A stretch of DNA of 60,000 bases from Symbiodinium natans. Its lineage: Eukaryota; Sar; Dinophyceae; Suessiales; Symbiodiniaceae. The stretch lies in assembly GCA_905221605.1 (NCBI GenBank), contig CAJNDS010000080.1, forward strand, positions 876,455 to 936,454, in the 5' to 3' direction. A program made the translations under genes and the position numbers. The first letter of the stretch is position 1, and the number at the start of each line of letters is the position of its first letter. Positions 45,298 to 56,692 of this stretch are shown here, one piece after another. The notes beneath the pieces are model-generated. The model had not been told where the DNA came from, did no database searches, and saw nothing but the letters and a program-made list of their open reading frames with translations.

Positions 45298-46706
45298 TTA
45301 CGCCGCCCTGCCGAACCTTTGGCCGAACGTCTCCTGCAGGGCTTGCCCGTGCGGCCCTACGCGGTCAGGTGCCAAACCGCGCTCAGTTTTGCTCGCTCTA
45401 TCGACTTCTGGCTTGATGCCCACATCGCCCTTAGCAAAGGTGATGCCGCCTGACAGAAGCCCTGCCGGTGTTCCGGACAAGCGCCGCTACTGTAGGCGCT
45501 CCGTCCAGACAAGGCATGGTTGCGGGAAACTCCTGATCTCGATGTAATTGTTACGCAGCTGCTTCGCAACTAAAGAACTGGCACAAAGGTAGCATTTACA
45601 TGGTCATTGCCGTGTTTGCCCACCATCCATCATCAAGGATTGCAACGCGCTCGCTTCGACTGCGAGCAACGAGTTTCATATGAACACGGCAAGGCATGAT
45701 AAGACGGGCGTGATCCGTGCGTACATGGGCTTGCACAACGGCGCAGTGGACGTGGCCTGCTTGCTGGAGCTGCACAGCACTGCTGAAAGGACAACTTGGC
45801 ATGATGCTAGATAGCATGTCATGATCCACCTGGCACATGGCTGCACATGCAGGGCCACAGTAGCGGCACAGCATTAGTTCTGCGTTAGCATAGAGACCTG
45901 GCCCCGCCTTCCACATTCGGCAGGCATTTGGATCAGCAACGATTTGAGTATGGGAATGGCATCTTCAGGCGGTCGAGCAGTGCTTTTGGGATTAGCCACA
46001 GCGCTACTAAAACGACCCGAGAGTGCACTATCAAGCCTGCATGAACTGATGCCCTTGAGCATCCCTGTAACTTGAAAGGCACACAGTTTTGGGCAGCGCG
46101 TCCATACGCAGGACAACAGCAAGCCGAAGGATAAGGCGCTATACGCCCTTCGCAGGGAACCTGGAGAGCCTGGGCCCTGCCGAACCTTTGGCCGAACGTC
46201 TCCTGCAGGGCTTGCCCGTGCGTCCCTAGGCGGCGGTCAGGTGCCAAACTGCGCTCAGCTTCGCTCGCTCTATCGACTTCTGGCTTGATGCCCACATCGC
46301 CCTTAGCAAAGGTGATGCCGCCTGACAGAAGCCCTGCCGGTGTTCCGGACAAGCGCCGCTACTGTAGGCGCTCCGTCCAGACAAGGCATGGTTGCGGGAA
46401 ACTCCTGATCTCGAGTATATTTAATAGACCAAAAGAAGGCTTAATGTTGTCATGGCCGTGTTTGCCCGCCACCCATCATCAAGGATTGCAACGCGCTCGC
46501 TTCGACTGCGAGCAACGAGTTTCATATGAACACGGCAACATGACAAGACGGGCGTGATCCGTGCGTACATGGGCTTGCGCAACGGCGCAGTGGACGTGGC
46601 CTGCTTGCTGGAGCTGCACAGCACTGCTGAAAGGACAACTTGGCATGATGCTAGATAGCATGTCATGATCCACCTGGCACATGGCTGCACATGCAAGGCC
46701 ACAGAG
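45298..46706. repeat. ~0.86-kb tandem duplication
   Basis: Two blocks are repeated in order. Block 1 is 45307-45541 and 46179-46413. Block 2 is 45600-45870 and 46443-46700. Copies are nearly identical apart from small indels. The spacer between blocks is short in copy 2, and copy 1 is followed by ~300 bp not present after copy 2. Block 1 holds a minus-strand frame starting MSGTPAGLLSGGITFAKGD in both copies, without a recognised domain. Confidence 0.85.
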
Positions 46707-47510
46707 GCCACAGCAGCACAGCCTTAGCTCCAAGGCTGCGTTACCAGACTCAGCCGAATTTAGCCGGATCGGCAAGGTCGACGAGCACATGATGACTCTG
46801 CTGCTGCTGGTTCTGGCACTTAAGCATCAAAAAGTTCAAACAGCTCACATGCCAACAACTGCTTGGTGCACCGAGCTAGACTGAAGAAGGGTGAGCCATG
46901 GCCTGCCCCAAAGGTGCACCAAAACTGAAACTGCCTGTCGGGGGAAACAAGTCGGGTTTGTTCAGTGGCACCGCTTCGGAACCACAGTGAACAGAGCGCA
47001 AGAGGTGACTGCAGCGTTCTTGCTGCTTCTGCTTGTTGCGATAAAGGAGCTGCACCTAGCTGAACTGTGCCAGGATCGTGTTGGTGGCTGACAGCCCCTT
47101 GCGCATTAAAGCGTTGACGAGCCGGCCAACAGGAATTGTCTCAGCTACTTGACAGCCTTCTTCCAGCCATCTGCTGATGTTGTCAGTAGCCAAACTCACA
47201 TGTCTTGCAGACGTCTTTGCTGGGCCGTACGGAGTTCGTCAGTGACACTGAACTGTCCAGCCAGTACAGCTGGCTTGCAGTGGCCTTTGCGAAGCCACCC
47301 GAAATTCGACTCCCAGGAAGCCGACATTGACAAGTGCGCCACTCGAGGCCCTGAAGGCAGGCCCCAATGGCGGCGCCTCAGAAGTTAGGGCCCACGATCC
47401 AGGAATTCGCTGCACTGCCTGACTTGGAAAATGTCGAGGTTAGGCCGGTTAGGCCAGCTTCCGCTCCAGAAGTCCTCGCATCATCCACAAGAGGGCCACC
47501 TGAGTCGTTT
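46707..47510. other. Unique sequence, no supported gene
   Basis: No repeat or convincing frame seen. Confidence 0.35.
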
Positions 47511-47604
47511 TAGTAGGGAATGAGGGAATCAGGTACCCTATAATCCCGTAAAGGGTCTGATATAGAGGGGCTATAGGGTACCTCATTCCCGCATGCCCCT
47601 ACTA
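47511..47604. mobile_element. MITE-like element A, ~33-bp terminal inverted repeats
   Basis: A 94-bp element. The left arm begins TAGTAGGGAATGAGGGAATC and continues to AGGTACCCTATA. The right arm is its reverse complement with a few mismatches, ending in CCCCTACTA. The internal loop is about 28 nt. No clear target duplication. Confidence 0.8.
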
Positions 47605-47669
47605 ACTATACCCTAAACCCTAAACCCTAAACCCTAAACCCTAAACCCTAAACCCTAAACCCTAAACCC
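47605..47669. repeat. CCCTAAA array next to MITE A
   Basis: About eight units starting within a few bases of the MITE's right end. Confidence 0.95.
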
Positions 47670-47747
47670 TTCAGTTAAGCACACGGCCGCCATGGGCTCT
47701 TCTGGCTCCATGGGCGCTGCGGCCTGCATGGACGCACTGTTGGTTCC

Positions 47748-47818
47748 TAGGGAATGAGGGAAGGAGGTACCCTATAACCCCCTACATATACGTAGGGTAC
47801 CTCATTCCCTCAGTCCCC
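47748..47818. mobile_element. MITE-like element B, related to A
   Basis: Arms of about 26 bp: 47748-47774 (TAGGGAATGAGGGAAGGAGG, then TACCCTA) and 47793-47818 in reverse complement. It shares GGGAATGAGG and GGTACCCTATA with element A, 144 bp away. Confidence 0.75.
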
Positions 47819-47919
47819 ACTCCCAAAAATGTAGATTCAATTCTATATTGCATCTGACAGTTCAAGCGCATTTGTCAACCTTGCCACGGGCTGTGGCAGA
47901 GGCTTGCTTCCAATGGGGT

Positions 47920-48020
47920 CTAGGGTTTAGGGTTTAAGGTTTAGGGTTTAGGGTTTAGGGAGGAACCTTTACAGGGTGATTTTCACAAGGGTCTAGGGCT
48001 TAGGGTTTATGGTTTATACC
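47920..48020. repeat. TTTAGGG array with decayed tail
   Basis: Units at 47920-47960, then single degenerate units (TCTAGGGCTTAGGGTTTATGG) at 47991-48014. It borders the spliced-leader-like segment below. Confidence 0.85.
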
Positions 48021-48122
48021 TGCAAGGCGGATTAGATGAGAACATGTACAAGACATTGAACGGCACCAGCCTGGGCGCTTGTCATCTCCGCGTTCTTTGG
48101 CTTGAGCCAAAAGAAGCTACGA
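48021..48122 (-). pseudogene. Possible retro-inserted mRNA fragment with degenerate spliced leader
   Basis: On the minus strand 48122-48101 reads TCGTAGCTTC followed by TTTTGGCTCAAG. The dinoflagellate spliced leader ends in exactly those 12 nt and has CGTAGC just before, so 18 of 21 positions match with one inserted base. After it come a 15-nt leader and an ATG opening a 17-codon frame (MTSAQAGAVQCLVHVLI). The fragment then runs into a telomere-type array. Leader relics of this kind are known in dinoflagellate genes derived from reverse-transcribed mRNA. The inverted CTTTGGCTTGAGCCAAAAG context could instead be a chance palindrome. Confidence 0.45.
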
Positions 48123-49212
48123 TGACCCAGAACATAAGGGTCGGAATAAGTACGAATAGTATTTCCTTATGGTCCGTATATAAATACACTCTAGTAACCT
48201 CGTTGCGCTGGCTTTTCACTAGCTGCAGAAACATGTTGAATCTCACAGCAGCATTGCGCTGCACAGGGCACCCAGCTCAATCAACACTCTTGCAAATCAA
48301 ACACTTCACTGCCAACCTTTGCGCCACTCACAAGCTTCCGTTTCTGCGGCATCTCTTTGTCGATCCTTGTCAGGTACGACCAACGATCCAGGCTGGCGCG
48401 CTCACACGGGGTATCAGCATGGAACCGCGCTCAACGAAATGCAATGCGGCGCAAGAAGCTGCGACGACGTGATCAAGGAGACCGAGCCGTGCGCGTGTTG
48501 GCACACGGAGCAGGCACACGGGCACGTTGAGGTGCGATGCACGCTTTATGCTGGCGCACTCACGCGGGTATCCAGTCCTGAGCAAGTACCTCAGACACCG
48601 CGATCCAACATCCCAGGGCGGCCCAAGGCGGGTGAGGGCTGAGTCGGAAAAACATGGGCAGCAAAACGGAAAGCTTCAATCAGAAAAACGCAAAGACGCA
48701 TTCAGAAAACGCAAAACCCGCCGTCAGAAACATAGGGCAGCAGTCGGCAAAACACGGAGGCTGAATCAGAACAAAAGCCTCAAATTGTCGCAGACACACG
48801 CTGAGTTAAAATCCTCCAAAAAACTTCACCCCGGAAATACAACGACGTGAATTGGTCGAAAACGTAACAAGCTTCGAATGCACGAACGCAACCGCAACCG
48901 GAGGAGATGGAAGTTTGGCCATTTAGTCAATCGCGTCTGTCTGGGAGCCCGTATCCGAACATAACAAAGGCACCAGTTGGAAAAACGCGAACCGTAAAAC
49001 GAACAGGCTCAAATCCGAAAATGCGAGAAGCTTCGGACGTGCGAAGGCAACCAGAGTTTCCGGAAGAAAAGAAAAGTTTGGTCATTAGGTCAATCGTCGC
49101 TCACGCACACAGGTACGCACACGGCTGTCATTCAAGCCGAGCGCAGGGGTACGTCCGACTTTCAGGAATGCCTCGCCTGAGGAGCAACTGGGGTTTGAGT
49201 AGACTTGGCGAG
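48123..49212. other. Unique sequence, A-rich phrases
   Basis: 48640-48850 and 48960-49080 repeat loose phrases such as CAGAAAAACGCAAA, AAAACGCAAA and AAAACG.GAA. No supported gene. Confidence 0.35.
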
Positions 49213-49425
49213 TTTAGGGTTTAGGGTTTGGGTTTAGGGTTTGGGGTTTGGGGTTTGGGGTTTAGGGTTTGGGGTTTGGGGTTTGGGGTGTTGGGGTGTT
49301 GGGTTTGGAGCTTAGGGTTTGGGGCTTCTGGACGGAACTGGCTCTGAGACCCATGCACCTCGAATTGAGCGGTTTAGGGTTCTAAACCCTAAACCCTAAA
49401 CCCTAAACCCTAAACCCTAAACCTT
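49213..49425. repeat. TTTGGGG/TTTAGGG array facing a CCCTAAA array
   Basis: 49213-49325 mixes TTTAGGG with many TTTGGGG units, a G variant rare elsewhere here. 49384-49425 is uniform CCCTAAA. Confidence 0.9.
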
Positions 49426-50670
49426 TAGGGGCTTAGGGGATTTGAGCAGTTGGCGGGGCATTGGGGACTTCGGGCGTTGGGCTTTTGTATTTTCGGTCGC
49501 CCTCTAAATCCCGATACCCCCCATTGACACATTGAGACCAAGAAAGGCCTTCCTCTCTTTGTGAGCCCCTGGCCGTAGTTGATAATTCCTGAGCCTTGAT
49601 CCGCTGACCCCTTGGCAGAGTAAACCCTCCTGTTAGCGACAGCGGCCCCCAGAGCCTTAAACGGAGCACAACAGCTTCGTCTCCACCCAAGACGGCAATG
49701 CCCAACGCACAGAAAAAGTAGCCTGGGGGCCTGCTGGATCGACTCCTTCATCGGGTCGTTTTGGCGAGACCTTCCACTTTAACTTTGTGGAGTTTCTGGG
49801 GTGGACTACAGGAGTTCAGACTGGAAATGTACATCTGGTGTAAGAGTTCATGCCTTAGACTCAAGGGCACGGTCATGCTACAAATCCTGTCGATGTCGTC
49901 GAGCAGTCATGACCACAAAGTTCACTGCTTTCACAGGAGCTACCGCTACTGAGCGTGGCGACCGAAAAAAGGCGTCAACGCACATCGCCGACAAGCATGC
50001 GGCTTCGCGCATTAGGTCCGGAATGCGTCCTACGAGGCCTGCATGGGATTACCTAGATCGGGGCGTACTTATGCATAGTACCGACAAAGTACAACTATGT
50101 CCCTGCCACACGCATTGCGCAGTAGCCATGACCAGATGCTGCACGGGAAGAAGCACGTAAGCCGGTGCAGCAACGACGAAATGACATGCATTTCGCAGGT
50201 GTGCAAATACAAAAGCAGAATGCAATACAAAACCTCTCATTGGCGCGTGAGTGATCTAAAGCGGCCAAAAGAAACTCCCACTCTGCATCGGCAGAAAGAG
50301 TAACAGGAGGCAAAACGATGAGGGCGTGCACCGAGGTCTTCCCACAACTAAGACTGACAGGAACTGTGTGTAGAAGTACGAGAGAGTGATCATGATAGAG
50401 GCCGCCCCGTGCTCGTCCGCGCGGGGGCTGCCAGAGGCTTTAGGAGGCTTGTGCAGGGGCCTTAAGTGCTGAGGGATGGGGTGGGACTGCCGAGCCCTTT
50501 CGGGGCGGTTTGTCCAGGGACCTTCGGGTGCTTCGTCCACTTCGCACGTCTTTGTACCACCTTCGGGGCTTCCAGAGGACCGCGCTCTTCCCCTTTCGCT
50601 CCCCTCCACCAACAAAACCCCAGCCCTGCACCGAGGCGTCAGGCCTTGGGTTGGGGTTTGGTGGTTTTGG
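49426..50670. other. Unique sequence, no supported gene
   Basis: No repeat or convincing frame seen. Confidence 0.35.
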
Positions 50671-51140
50671 GGGCTTAGGGTTCAGGGTTTAGGGTTTAGG
50701 GGTTAGGGGTTTAGGGTTTAGGGTTTAGGGTTTAAGGTTTAAGGTTTAGGGTTTAGGATTTAGGCTTTTGTTTGGGGTTTCTGTTTAAGGTTACTTAGTA
50801 CTTTTGCGCTTAGCTTGTTTTTGGAATGCTTTTCAGAGTGCCTTTTTTATTGTTCATGGTTTGCCTCGTTTTTTTGGTAAGGAAGCTCTTTGGTTGCTGA
50901 GGGTAGGAGGCAGGGTTTAGGGGGCCTTTTCGAAGGTGCCGTTGGTCCCTTCGCCTGCCCTCGCGACAAGCTTAGCACCAGAGGCTCGATTCTGGGTTTA
51001 GGGTTTTTAGGGTTTAGGGTTTGAGGGTTTAGGGTTTAGGGTTTAGGGTTTAGGGTTTAGGGTTGAGGGTTGAGGGTTGAGGGTTGAAGGTCGAGGGTTG
51101 AGGGTTGAGGGTTTAGGGTCTAGGGTTTAGGGTTTAGGGT
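50671..51140. repeat. Two TTTAGGG arrays
   Basis: 50671-50765 and 50995-51140. The second contains a run of at least seven TTGAGGG units (51061-51113) inside TTTAGGG, so one variant has been amplified locally. Confidence 0.9.
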
Positions 51141-51189
51141 TGCAGAGACCCCGGTGTCGAGGACGTCTGGGCTTGGAGTCCGGGCAGGG

Positions 51190-51300
51190 AACCGTCAAGC
51201 AGATTTTAGCTACACCGGTGTTTTGGTTCGGCCACAGGTGTTTTGGTAATTTCGGTCAATCGACGCCGGTGTTTTGGTAATTTGTGTCAATTGGAACCGG
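51190..51300. repeat. Short CCGGTGTTTTGGT repeat
   Basis: CGGTGTTTTGGT or CAGGTGTTTTGGTAATTT occurs three times near 51212, 51236 and 51267, with G(T)GTCAATTGG/CGGTCAATCGA after two of them. Confidence 0.7.
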
Positions 51301-51379
51301 GCATTTCTAAATGGCACTGGGATTCTCTGGGTGGGCGGGTGCTCTGCTTGACTAGTGAAAGCTAGTCCATGAGACGCTG

Positions 51380-51597
51380 AACCTTAAACCCTGAACCCTA
51401 AACCCTAAACCCGAAACTCTAAACCCTAAACCCACCACCCGGGGAGCGCTGCAAGGGTTAGGACGGGGGCGGCCAGGGGCGGCCAGGGGGCGGCCAGGGC
51501 CTGCAATTCCTGAGTTTCAACACATTTCTCCCGGAGTTGAAGACACCCAACCTAAACACTAAACCCTAAACCCTAAACCCTAAACCCTAAACCCCAA
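51380..51597. repeat. Two CCCTAAA arrays
   Basis: 51380-51433 (with CCCTGAA and CCCGAAA variants) and 51552-51597. GGCCAGGGG repeats three times at 51470-51499. Confidence 0.85.
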
Positions 51598-51599
51598 AA

Positions 51600-52200
51600 G
51601 CCCTGCCTCCCCGGCGGCCAAGGACAGTCCCGTAGTCGGCGCATCCATCCCAGGTCCAGATCGGATCGCAAGGCGCCCCTTTGTAAACGGGGGTTCAGAG
51701 CTTAGGGGCTTGGGGTTGAGGGCTTTGGGCTTATCATACACACCTCTCTCTTCTACCACCACCTGCACCTGCTTCATACCAATATTGCCAATATTCTAGA
51801 CTGGTGATAGGAGCACAGAGGGAGTCTTCAAAATTAGCCGGGTGAAGGGGTGTATCTGTAGAGGGTGCCGCAACTACGCGTAGGAGCTCGATTAAGTGTA
51901 ATGTAGTGAGCGCGCGAAGAATACGATTGCACAATCTTTTGCAGCAGCAATTGAAAAAACTGCGGGTATACACCCTGAACCCTACCCTATGCCTTAAAAA
52001 CCCCAAACCCCAAACTGGTATTCATCGTAGGCATAGCCGATGGAATGCCTGGGTGCAGGATTTAGGCTCCTTTTGGGGGTTCATTTGAGGGTTTAGGGGT
52101 GTGTCAGGCGTAGGCAAGTGCACTCCAGACGGCGAAAAGGAAATTGTCGGGTGACCGCGGGACGCAAAGGCCAAAAATGCGTGCGACGGAGGAAAACAAA
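51600..52200. other. Unique sequence, no supported gene
   Basis: Isolated degenerate telomeric units (51710-51732, 52084-52098). No supported frame. Confidence 0.35.
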
Positions 52201-52755
52201 GGCTCAGAGTCCGTACTGCAGCGTGGGACTTTTGCGGCGACGGCTGAGCATTTTGCGGTCTGAGGCGGGATGCAAATTCCTACAGTCCGTACTGCAGCTT
52301 AAGCTTGTGTAGGTGACAGCGGCGGAGTCCGCACTGCAGCTGAGCCATGCTCGCTCTCGCTTTTCACGCAGGGAGGGGCAAGCCAGGAAATCCATCGGAT
52401 CAACGTTGCTCAGCAGCGAAAACCATCGGATCAGAAATGCTCAGCAGAAAAGTCCCTCGGATCAAAATTGCTCAGCAGGGAAGAACATCGGATCAAGATG
52501 CTCAGCAAAGAAGTCCCTCGCATCAGGGTTGCTCAGCAGAGAAATCCATCGGATCAAGGTTGCTCAGCAGAGAAGTGCCTCGGATCAAAGATGCTCAATC
52601 CGCACTGCAGCCGAGGATTTTGTGGGCCAAGGCGGCAAAGGCCCACAAGCTCAGGCTTTGTTGGGCGACGGCGAGAAAGCAAAGGTCCAGAGTTCGTACT
52701 GTAGCTGAGGATGCTTTTGGGCGACAGCGCGAAGCAGAGGCCGAGAGTCTTTAAG
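52201..52755. repeat. ~30-bp tandem repeat flanked by a dispersed 15-bp motif
   Basis: 52393-52600 has seven units of about 30 bp: CATCGGATCAA..TTGCTCAG and CAG.GAA.TCC. The motif GAGTCCG.ACTGCAGC recurs outside it near 52207, 52282, 52325, 52600 and 52688, often followed by GTGA/TGAG and a GGCGACGGCG phrase. The frames across it (131-135 codons) reflect the repeat. Confidence 0.8.
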
Positions 52756-53530
52756 TCCGCAACTCTTGCAAGCACTCGCGCATGTCGTAATCTATGTTTC
52801 TCGCCTTGAGCAGATGAGCACCAGAACACTTTCAATTTCTACTTAGGGTATTTGGGGATTAGGGTGTCCTTTCAATGCCGACTAGAAGATGTATGTTTAT
52901 AGAGACCTCGTGCGCGTTTTGGTCTCCCGGTGCCGCTTGCCGGGGGGTGGCCCAGGCCTCACCAGGCCGGGCTCACCCGTTTTTTACAAAACGACATTTT
53001 ATACGACTTACGGCATTGAGTTGACAGGACAATTTTTATATCTAGTTACGGTAGAGCCCCCCCTGCCCAGGCCGAACTAGATGAATGAGGGACTCTGGAT
53101 GAAGTTACATCGTGAGATGGCAAAACACACGTACAACATGATACATGCTGGCCTGGGCTAGAGGGAACCCCAGGCCCAGGTGTGAGCCCCTAGTGGGACC
53201 CGACACCCTTCCACGGGCCCCCCTTCTCAAAACGATATATAAAACTTAACCGGGGGTTTGGGCTAGGGAAAAATATGCTGGGGCAATATCTAGACCTAGA
53301 AGAATCAAATCATCGTGGAGCAAAAATGCACCCCACGGTATTGCAGGGCTGTATATGTGCCCTGCGGAGGGGCCGAAAAGGGCCCGTTTTTTTTCGGCGC
53401 ATGCAACATGAGCATCAGCATCATCGGCATCCTCATGATTGATAAGGTCAATCAATATTCACATGGGCGAATTGTCTGAAACTTCGAACGTGAGTGGACG
53501 AGCAAGAGCTTGGAGATGAGCTAATGGCTG
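52756..53530. other. Unique sequence, no supported gene
   Basis: 53040-53290 has CAGGCC and GGGGGTTTGGGCTAGGG phrases. Nothing gene-like. Confidence 0.35.
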
Positions 53531-53543
53531 GTGGATAGGGCAC

Positions 53544-54089
53544 GTGAATCAGGGCATGGCAAAGCTTACGGTGCGGGCTATGGCGGCGGCATGGACAGAG
53601 CTGCCCGAGATCCAACCGGAACTGGGCCAAAGATATCGAGATACCCGAGGCAGAAAATTTGCGAGCGACAGAGGGAGAGGCAAAAGCAGAGCTACGTCGA
53701 CCTGCGCTATCCTGGAGACGAACCCGTGCCGACAAGCTCTTGGTTTAGGCCGGTGGGCCGATGGAGGGCCTTTAGGAGCTACCCGTGCTGGCGAACTGGG
53801 ACTGGCTTTTGCGGGGGGCGGGGCAATTTGCCGTGGCGGAGCTAGGGCAGGAAGCGAGTGGCTACACCGTCAAAGCGAAGCCCGAATACCAGACAGCTCA
53901 CCGTACCCGCGCCTGAGACTCGAGGACGTTGAGGGATTGAAAGGCTTGGGGCGAGCCTTTGGGCACTTGAGCTCCAAGGGTTGCAAAGGGCAGAAGATCA
54001 GAGGGCGATCCTTTCTAAATACTAAGTATTCAATACTATTGGAAGTACGACACATGATGTACTTGATATGTTATATACCGTCCCTTTAA
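53544..54089 (+). CDS. Possible ORF, 181 codons, product unknown
   Basis: The frame starts MNQGMAKLTVRAMAAAWTEL and stays balanced in composition to about residue 155 (LGRAFGHLSSKGCKGQKI). It then enters AT-rich sequence (RHMMYLICYIPSL), which may be intron or UTR. No signal peptide, helix or known motif. At this length about one such frame could arise by chance in the window. Confidence 0.25.
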   Translation: MNQGMAKLTVRAMAAAWTELPEIQPELGQRYRDTRGRKFASDRGRGKSRATSTCAILETNPCRQALGLGRWADGGPLGATRAGELGLAFAGGGAICRGGARAGSEWLHRQSEARIPDSSPYPRLRLEDVEGLKGLGRAFGHLSSKGCKGQKIRGRSFLNTKYSILLEVRHMMYLICYIPSL

Positions 54090-54299
54090 GGTTTAGCGGG
54101 CGACAAAAACTTCCAGCACTGCGCACGTGTTTCCCAAACCCTAAAACCTACAACCTCCAGCGCTACGGAAGTGCTGCCCAAACCTCTTCCAGAGATCATT
54201 CGAAGCCTACTTTTCAAAAGCCCGAGCGCTTCTCGAAGTTCCATGTTTGAAAGAAGTGGACATCGGACATCCCCCCGTCCATGTGTTGCATCTGACCCT

Positions 54300-54520
54300 A
54301 AACCTCAAACACATCTGCGCCTAAACCCTAAATCCTAAACCCTAAAGCCTAAACCCTAAACCCTAGACCCGGGGACTCCGGCCTGACGCGCGCGACTTCG
54401 CCTAAAGCACCCTTAGGTACAACAATCGACTCTAAACTTTCAAGACGCTTCAGCAACCGGGAGTAGGTTTAGGGTTTAGGGTTTAGGGTTTAGGGTTTAG
54501 GGTTTAGGGTTTAGGCTTAG
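54300..54520. repeat. CCCTAAA array facing a TTTAGGG array
   Basis: 54315-54370 (degenerate) and 54465-54520 (uniform, seven to eight units). Confidence 0.9.
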
Positions 54521-55142
54521 GGGAACCTAAACCTCCAACCCCGAGGACCCCCATTGCTTGAAGCCCCGCTGCCTGCGTCTTGTCTTGGAGCATGGAAGAG
54601 GCGGTGCAGGCCATGGACGCGCTGCTCACGTGCCACACACAGGCACCGACAGACGCACTCAAAGCACAGACACGCGCGCACGCAGAGTAGCAGAGGGCAG
54701 GAGAGAGAGCGGTCAAGGCAAAGCCGTGAGCAGGGCCAAAACAACCTGAGCGTGACATCTCATACAACTCGAGACCTTAGCGTACGGCGTGCATCCCGCC
54801 AACAGGCTGACTGAATAAACGCCATACACGTCTCTTACCCAGGGCAAGTTTCGAAGCTGAAATTGAAGTCCGATTGGCGAGACATGTCCGGCTTCAGTTG
54901 GTTTTACCAATGAAGTTTTTGGCTTTTCTGAATGCGCTGCTTTGTTTTCAAATTTTATCCGATATCAGGTGTAAGCTTGTGTAGAACGGAAAGCACGTGC
55001 GGCCATGAAAAAGAAGCCACGTCAGAAGGCTTTACGCATGAGGCTTTCGTTTTTCTGAACGCGTCTGCTTGATTTCGGACTCGCCCCCTGCGTTGTTCTG
55101 ATGGAGCCCTTCGCTTTTGCTGAATGACGCGCCCCGTCGGAC
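54521..55142. other. Unique sequence, no supported gene
   Basis: No repeat. Overlapping short frames only. Confidence 0.35.
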
Positions 55143-55909
55143 TCAGCCGTGGCGTTTTACTAAAAATATTTTACGTACTAACGCCAGCGTTTTCCGACTG
55201 ACGCTGCTCCCATCCCAAGGCGCTGCGGAAGGATCTGCATCAATGCCATCAACTGCAGGACGTGTTGGCACGTTGTGGAGGCGGGTATGAGCATGGGCTG
55301 CACAGCCCATAATTGAAATCCAGCCGAGTACTGCCAAGAGAACAGGAACTGGCGTATGGGCATCATGCCATGTGGCTAGGTTATCCGGGCAAATGCGTCC
55401 CTTTTGTGGGAACCTTGGGGACTTCTGGACTACACACCATCCCATATCATGCAGGAATTGCGACCGTCGGCAGTGCTGAAAGGCGAAATACATGACTCGT
55501 GGCAATTTTTTCACGACGGTTCTGACCCATATGAAGCAAGTCGGAACTTTTCTGGCTCCACCATAGCTCCATGCGCAGTATGCCTTCGGCAGGTCCCTGC
55601 GACAGGATGCAAGATCTGTTTCTGGCGGGGAGCTGGAATGGCTGCATATAACACAGCTGCGTCCTCTAGAACATTGTCCAACGTCAATTGTGTTACAAAT
55701 TCCACATTGGCTGATGGGCGTTTTGCAGCTCCCCGCGAATCTTTGCCAATGATGCACGCACTAGACAACATCTTGGATTCCAACCCCAAGGCATGCGCAC
55801 CCAGACAGCAACCATCGTCCCCGAACGAGACGTAAGCCATTGACACCCACATCGAAGAGGGCGAGGCGCCTGAGAAGAATTCACTATTCCGAGTACGTCG
55901 CGCGGACAC
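55143..55909 (-). CDS. Possible coding region, frame uncertain
   Basis: Stop-poor on both strands. On the minus strand 55909-55511 gives a protein-like frame (ANVEFVTQLTLDNVLEDAAV, LHPVAGTCRRHTAHGAMVEP). Two other minus frames cover 55757-55143 and 55366-55178. One plus frame (55404-55835, GSDPYEASRNFSGSTIAPC) is equally plausible. I recognise no domain. Either a real exon with small introns or a GC-balanced stop-free patch. Confidence 0.2.
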
Positions 55910-55973
55910 GCAACTTCATTGGATTCGGCCCAGGCCCAGAGATTGAACTAAGGCACCTCAGGCGAGGCTGTCG

Positions 55974-55976
<3 letters not shown>

Positions 55977-56034
<58 letters not shown>
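55977..56034. repeat. Poly-C tract, about 58 nt
   Basis: One uninterrupted C run, the longest homopolymer in the window. Its true length is uncertain because such runs assemble poorly. Confidence 0.9.
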
Positions 56035-56037
<3 letters not shown>

Positions 56038-56039
56038 AA

Positions 56040-56640
56040 GTCAGCAGCAACAGCAAAAGCAAAGCCCCGCAGCAACAGCAAAACAAAAAAAACGCCGCCG
56101 CCACCCCGCCCGCCACAGCACAAACAAGAAAAATGACTCTCCCCCCCCCCCCCCCCCCCGCACGCAGCAACGGCAAAGAAAAAGGCGCCCGCCACAGCAA
56201 ACAAACACGGGCCCGCCAGTCAATGAGTGAACGCGCCCGCGCCCAGCAGCAACAACAAAAAAACAAACCGTAGCAACAGCAAAAAAAAAAACGGCGCGCA
56301 GCAACAGCAAAACAACAGCGCCCCCCGCAGCAACGGCAAAACAAAACCAGCCCCCCCAACAGCAAAGCAAGCACCGGCCCGCCAGTGAGGGAGTGAACGC
56401 CCCCTCCCCTCCCCCCGCCCTTCCCCCCTTCTTCAACCTCCCTTCCTGCGATTCCCCGCCCATTTCACCCCTTTCATCCCTTTCCTTCCCCGCCGGAACA
56501 ACCAAAACAAAACGCGCACTGCAGCAACAGCAAAAAAAAAAAGAAGCGCCCCCACAGCAAAACAAACATGGGCCCGCACCAGATTCCAGAACCAAAAGAC
56601 GCAAACCACAAGCACCCTCGCACCCCAACACCCGCAAAGT
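56040..56640. repeat. CAGCAACAGCAAAA-rich low-complexity region
   Basis: CAGCAACAGCAAAA, CAGCAACGGCAAA and CCGCCACAGCAAA phrases alternate with C tracts (a second of about 18 nt at 56142-56159). Minus-strand frames here are Gly/Cys/Phe-rich artefacts. Confidence 0.85.
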
Positions 56641-56692
56641 GCGCCGTCTAGAAGTCTAGAAGCCCTACCTCCAAAGTTCGCTCTCAGACTTT

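Noticed and set aside
56041-56637. Cys/Gly/Phe-rich 198-codon minus-strand protein
   Set aside because: It is a translation of CAGCAA/poly-C low-complexity sequence.
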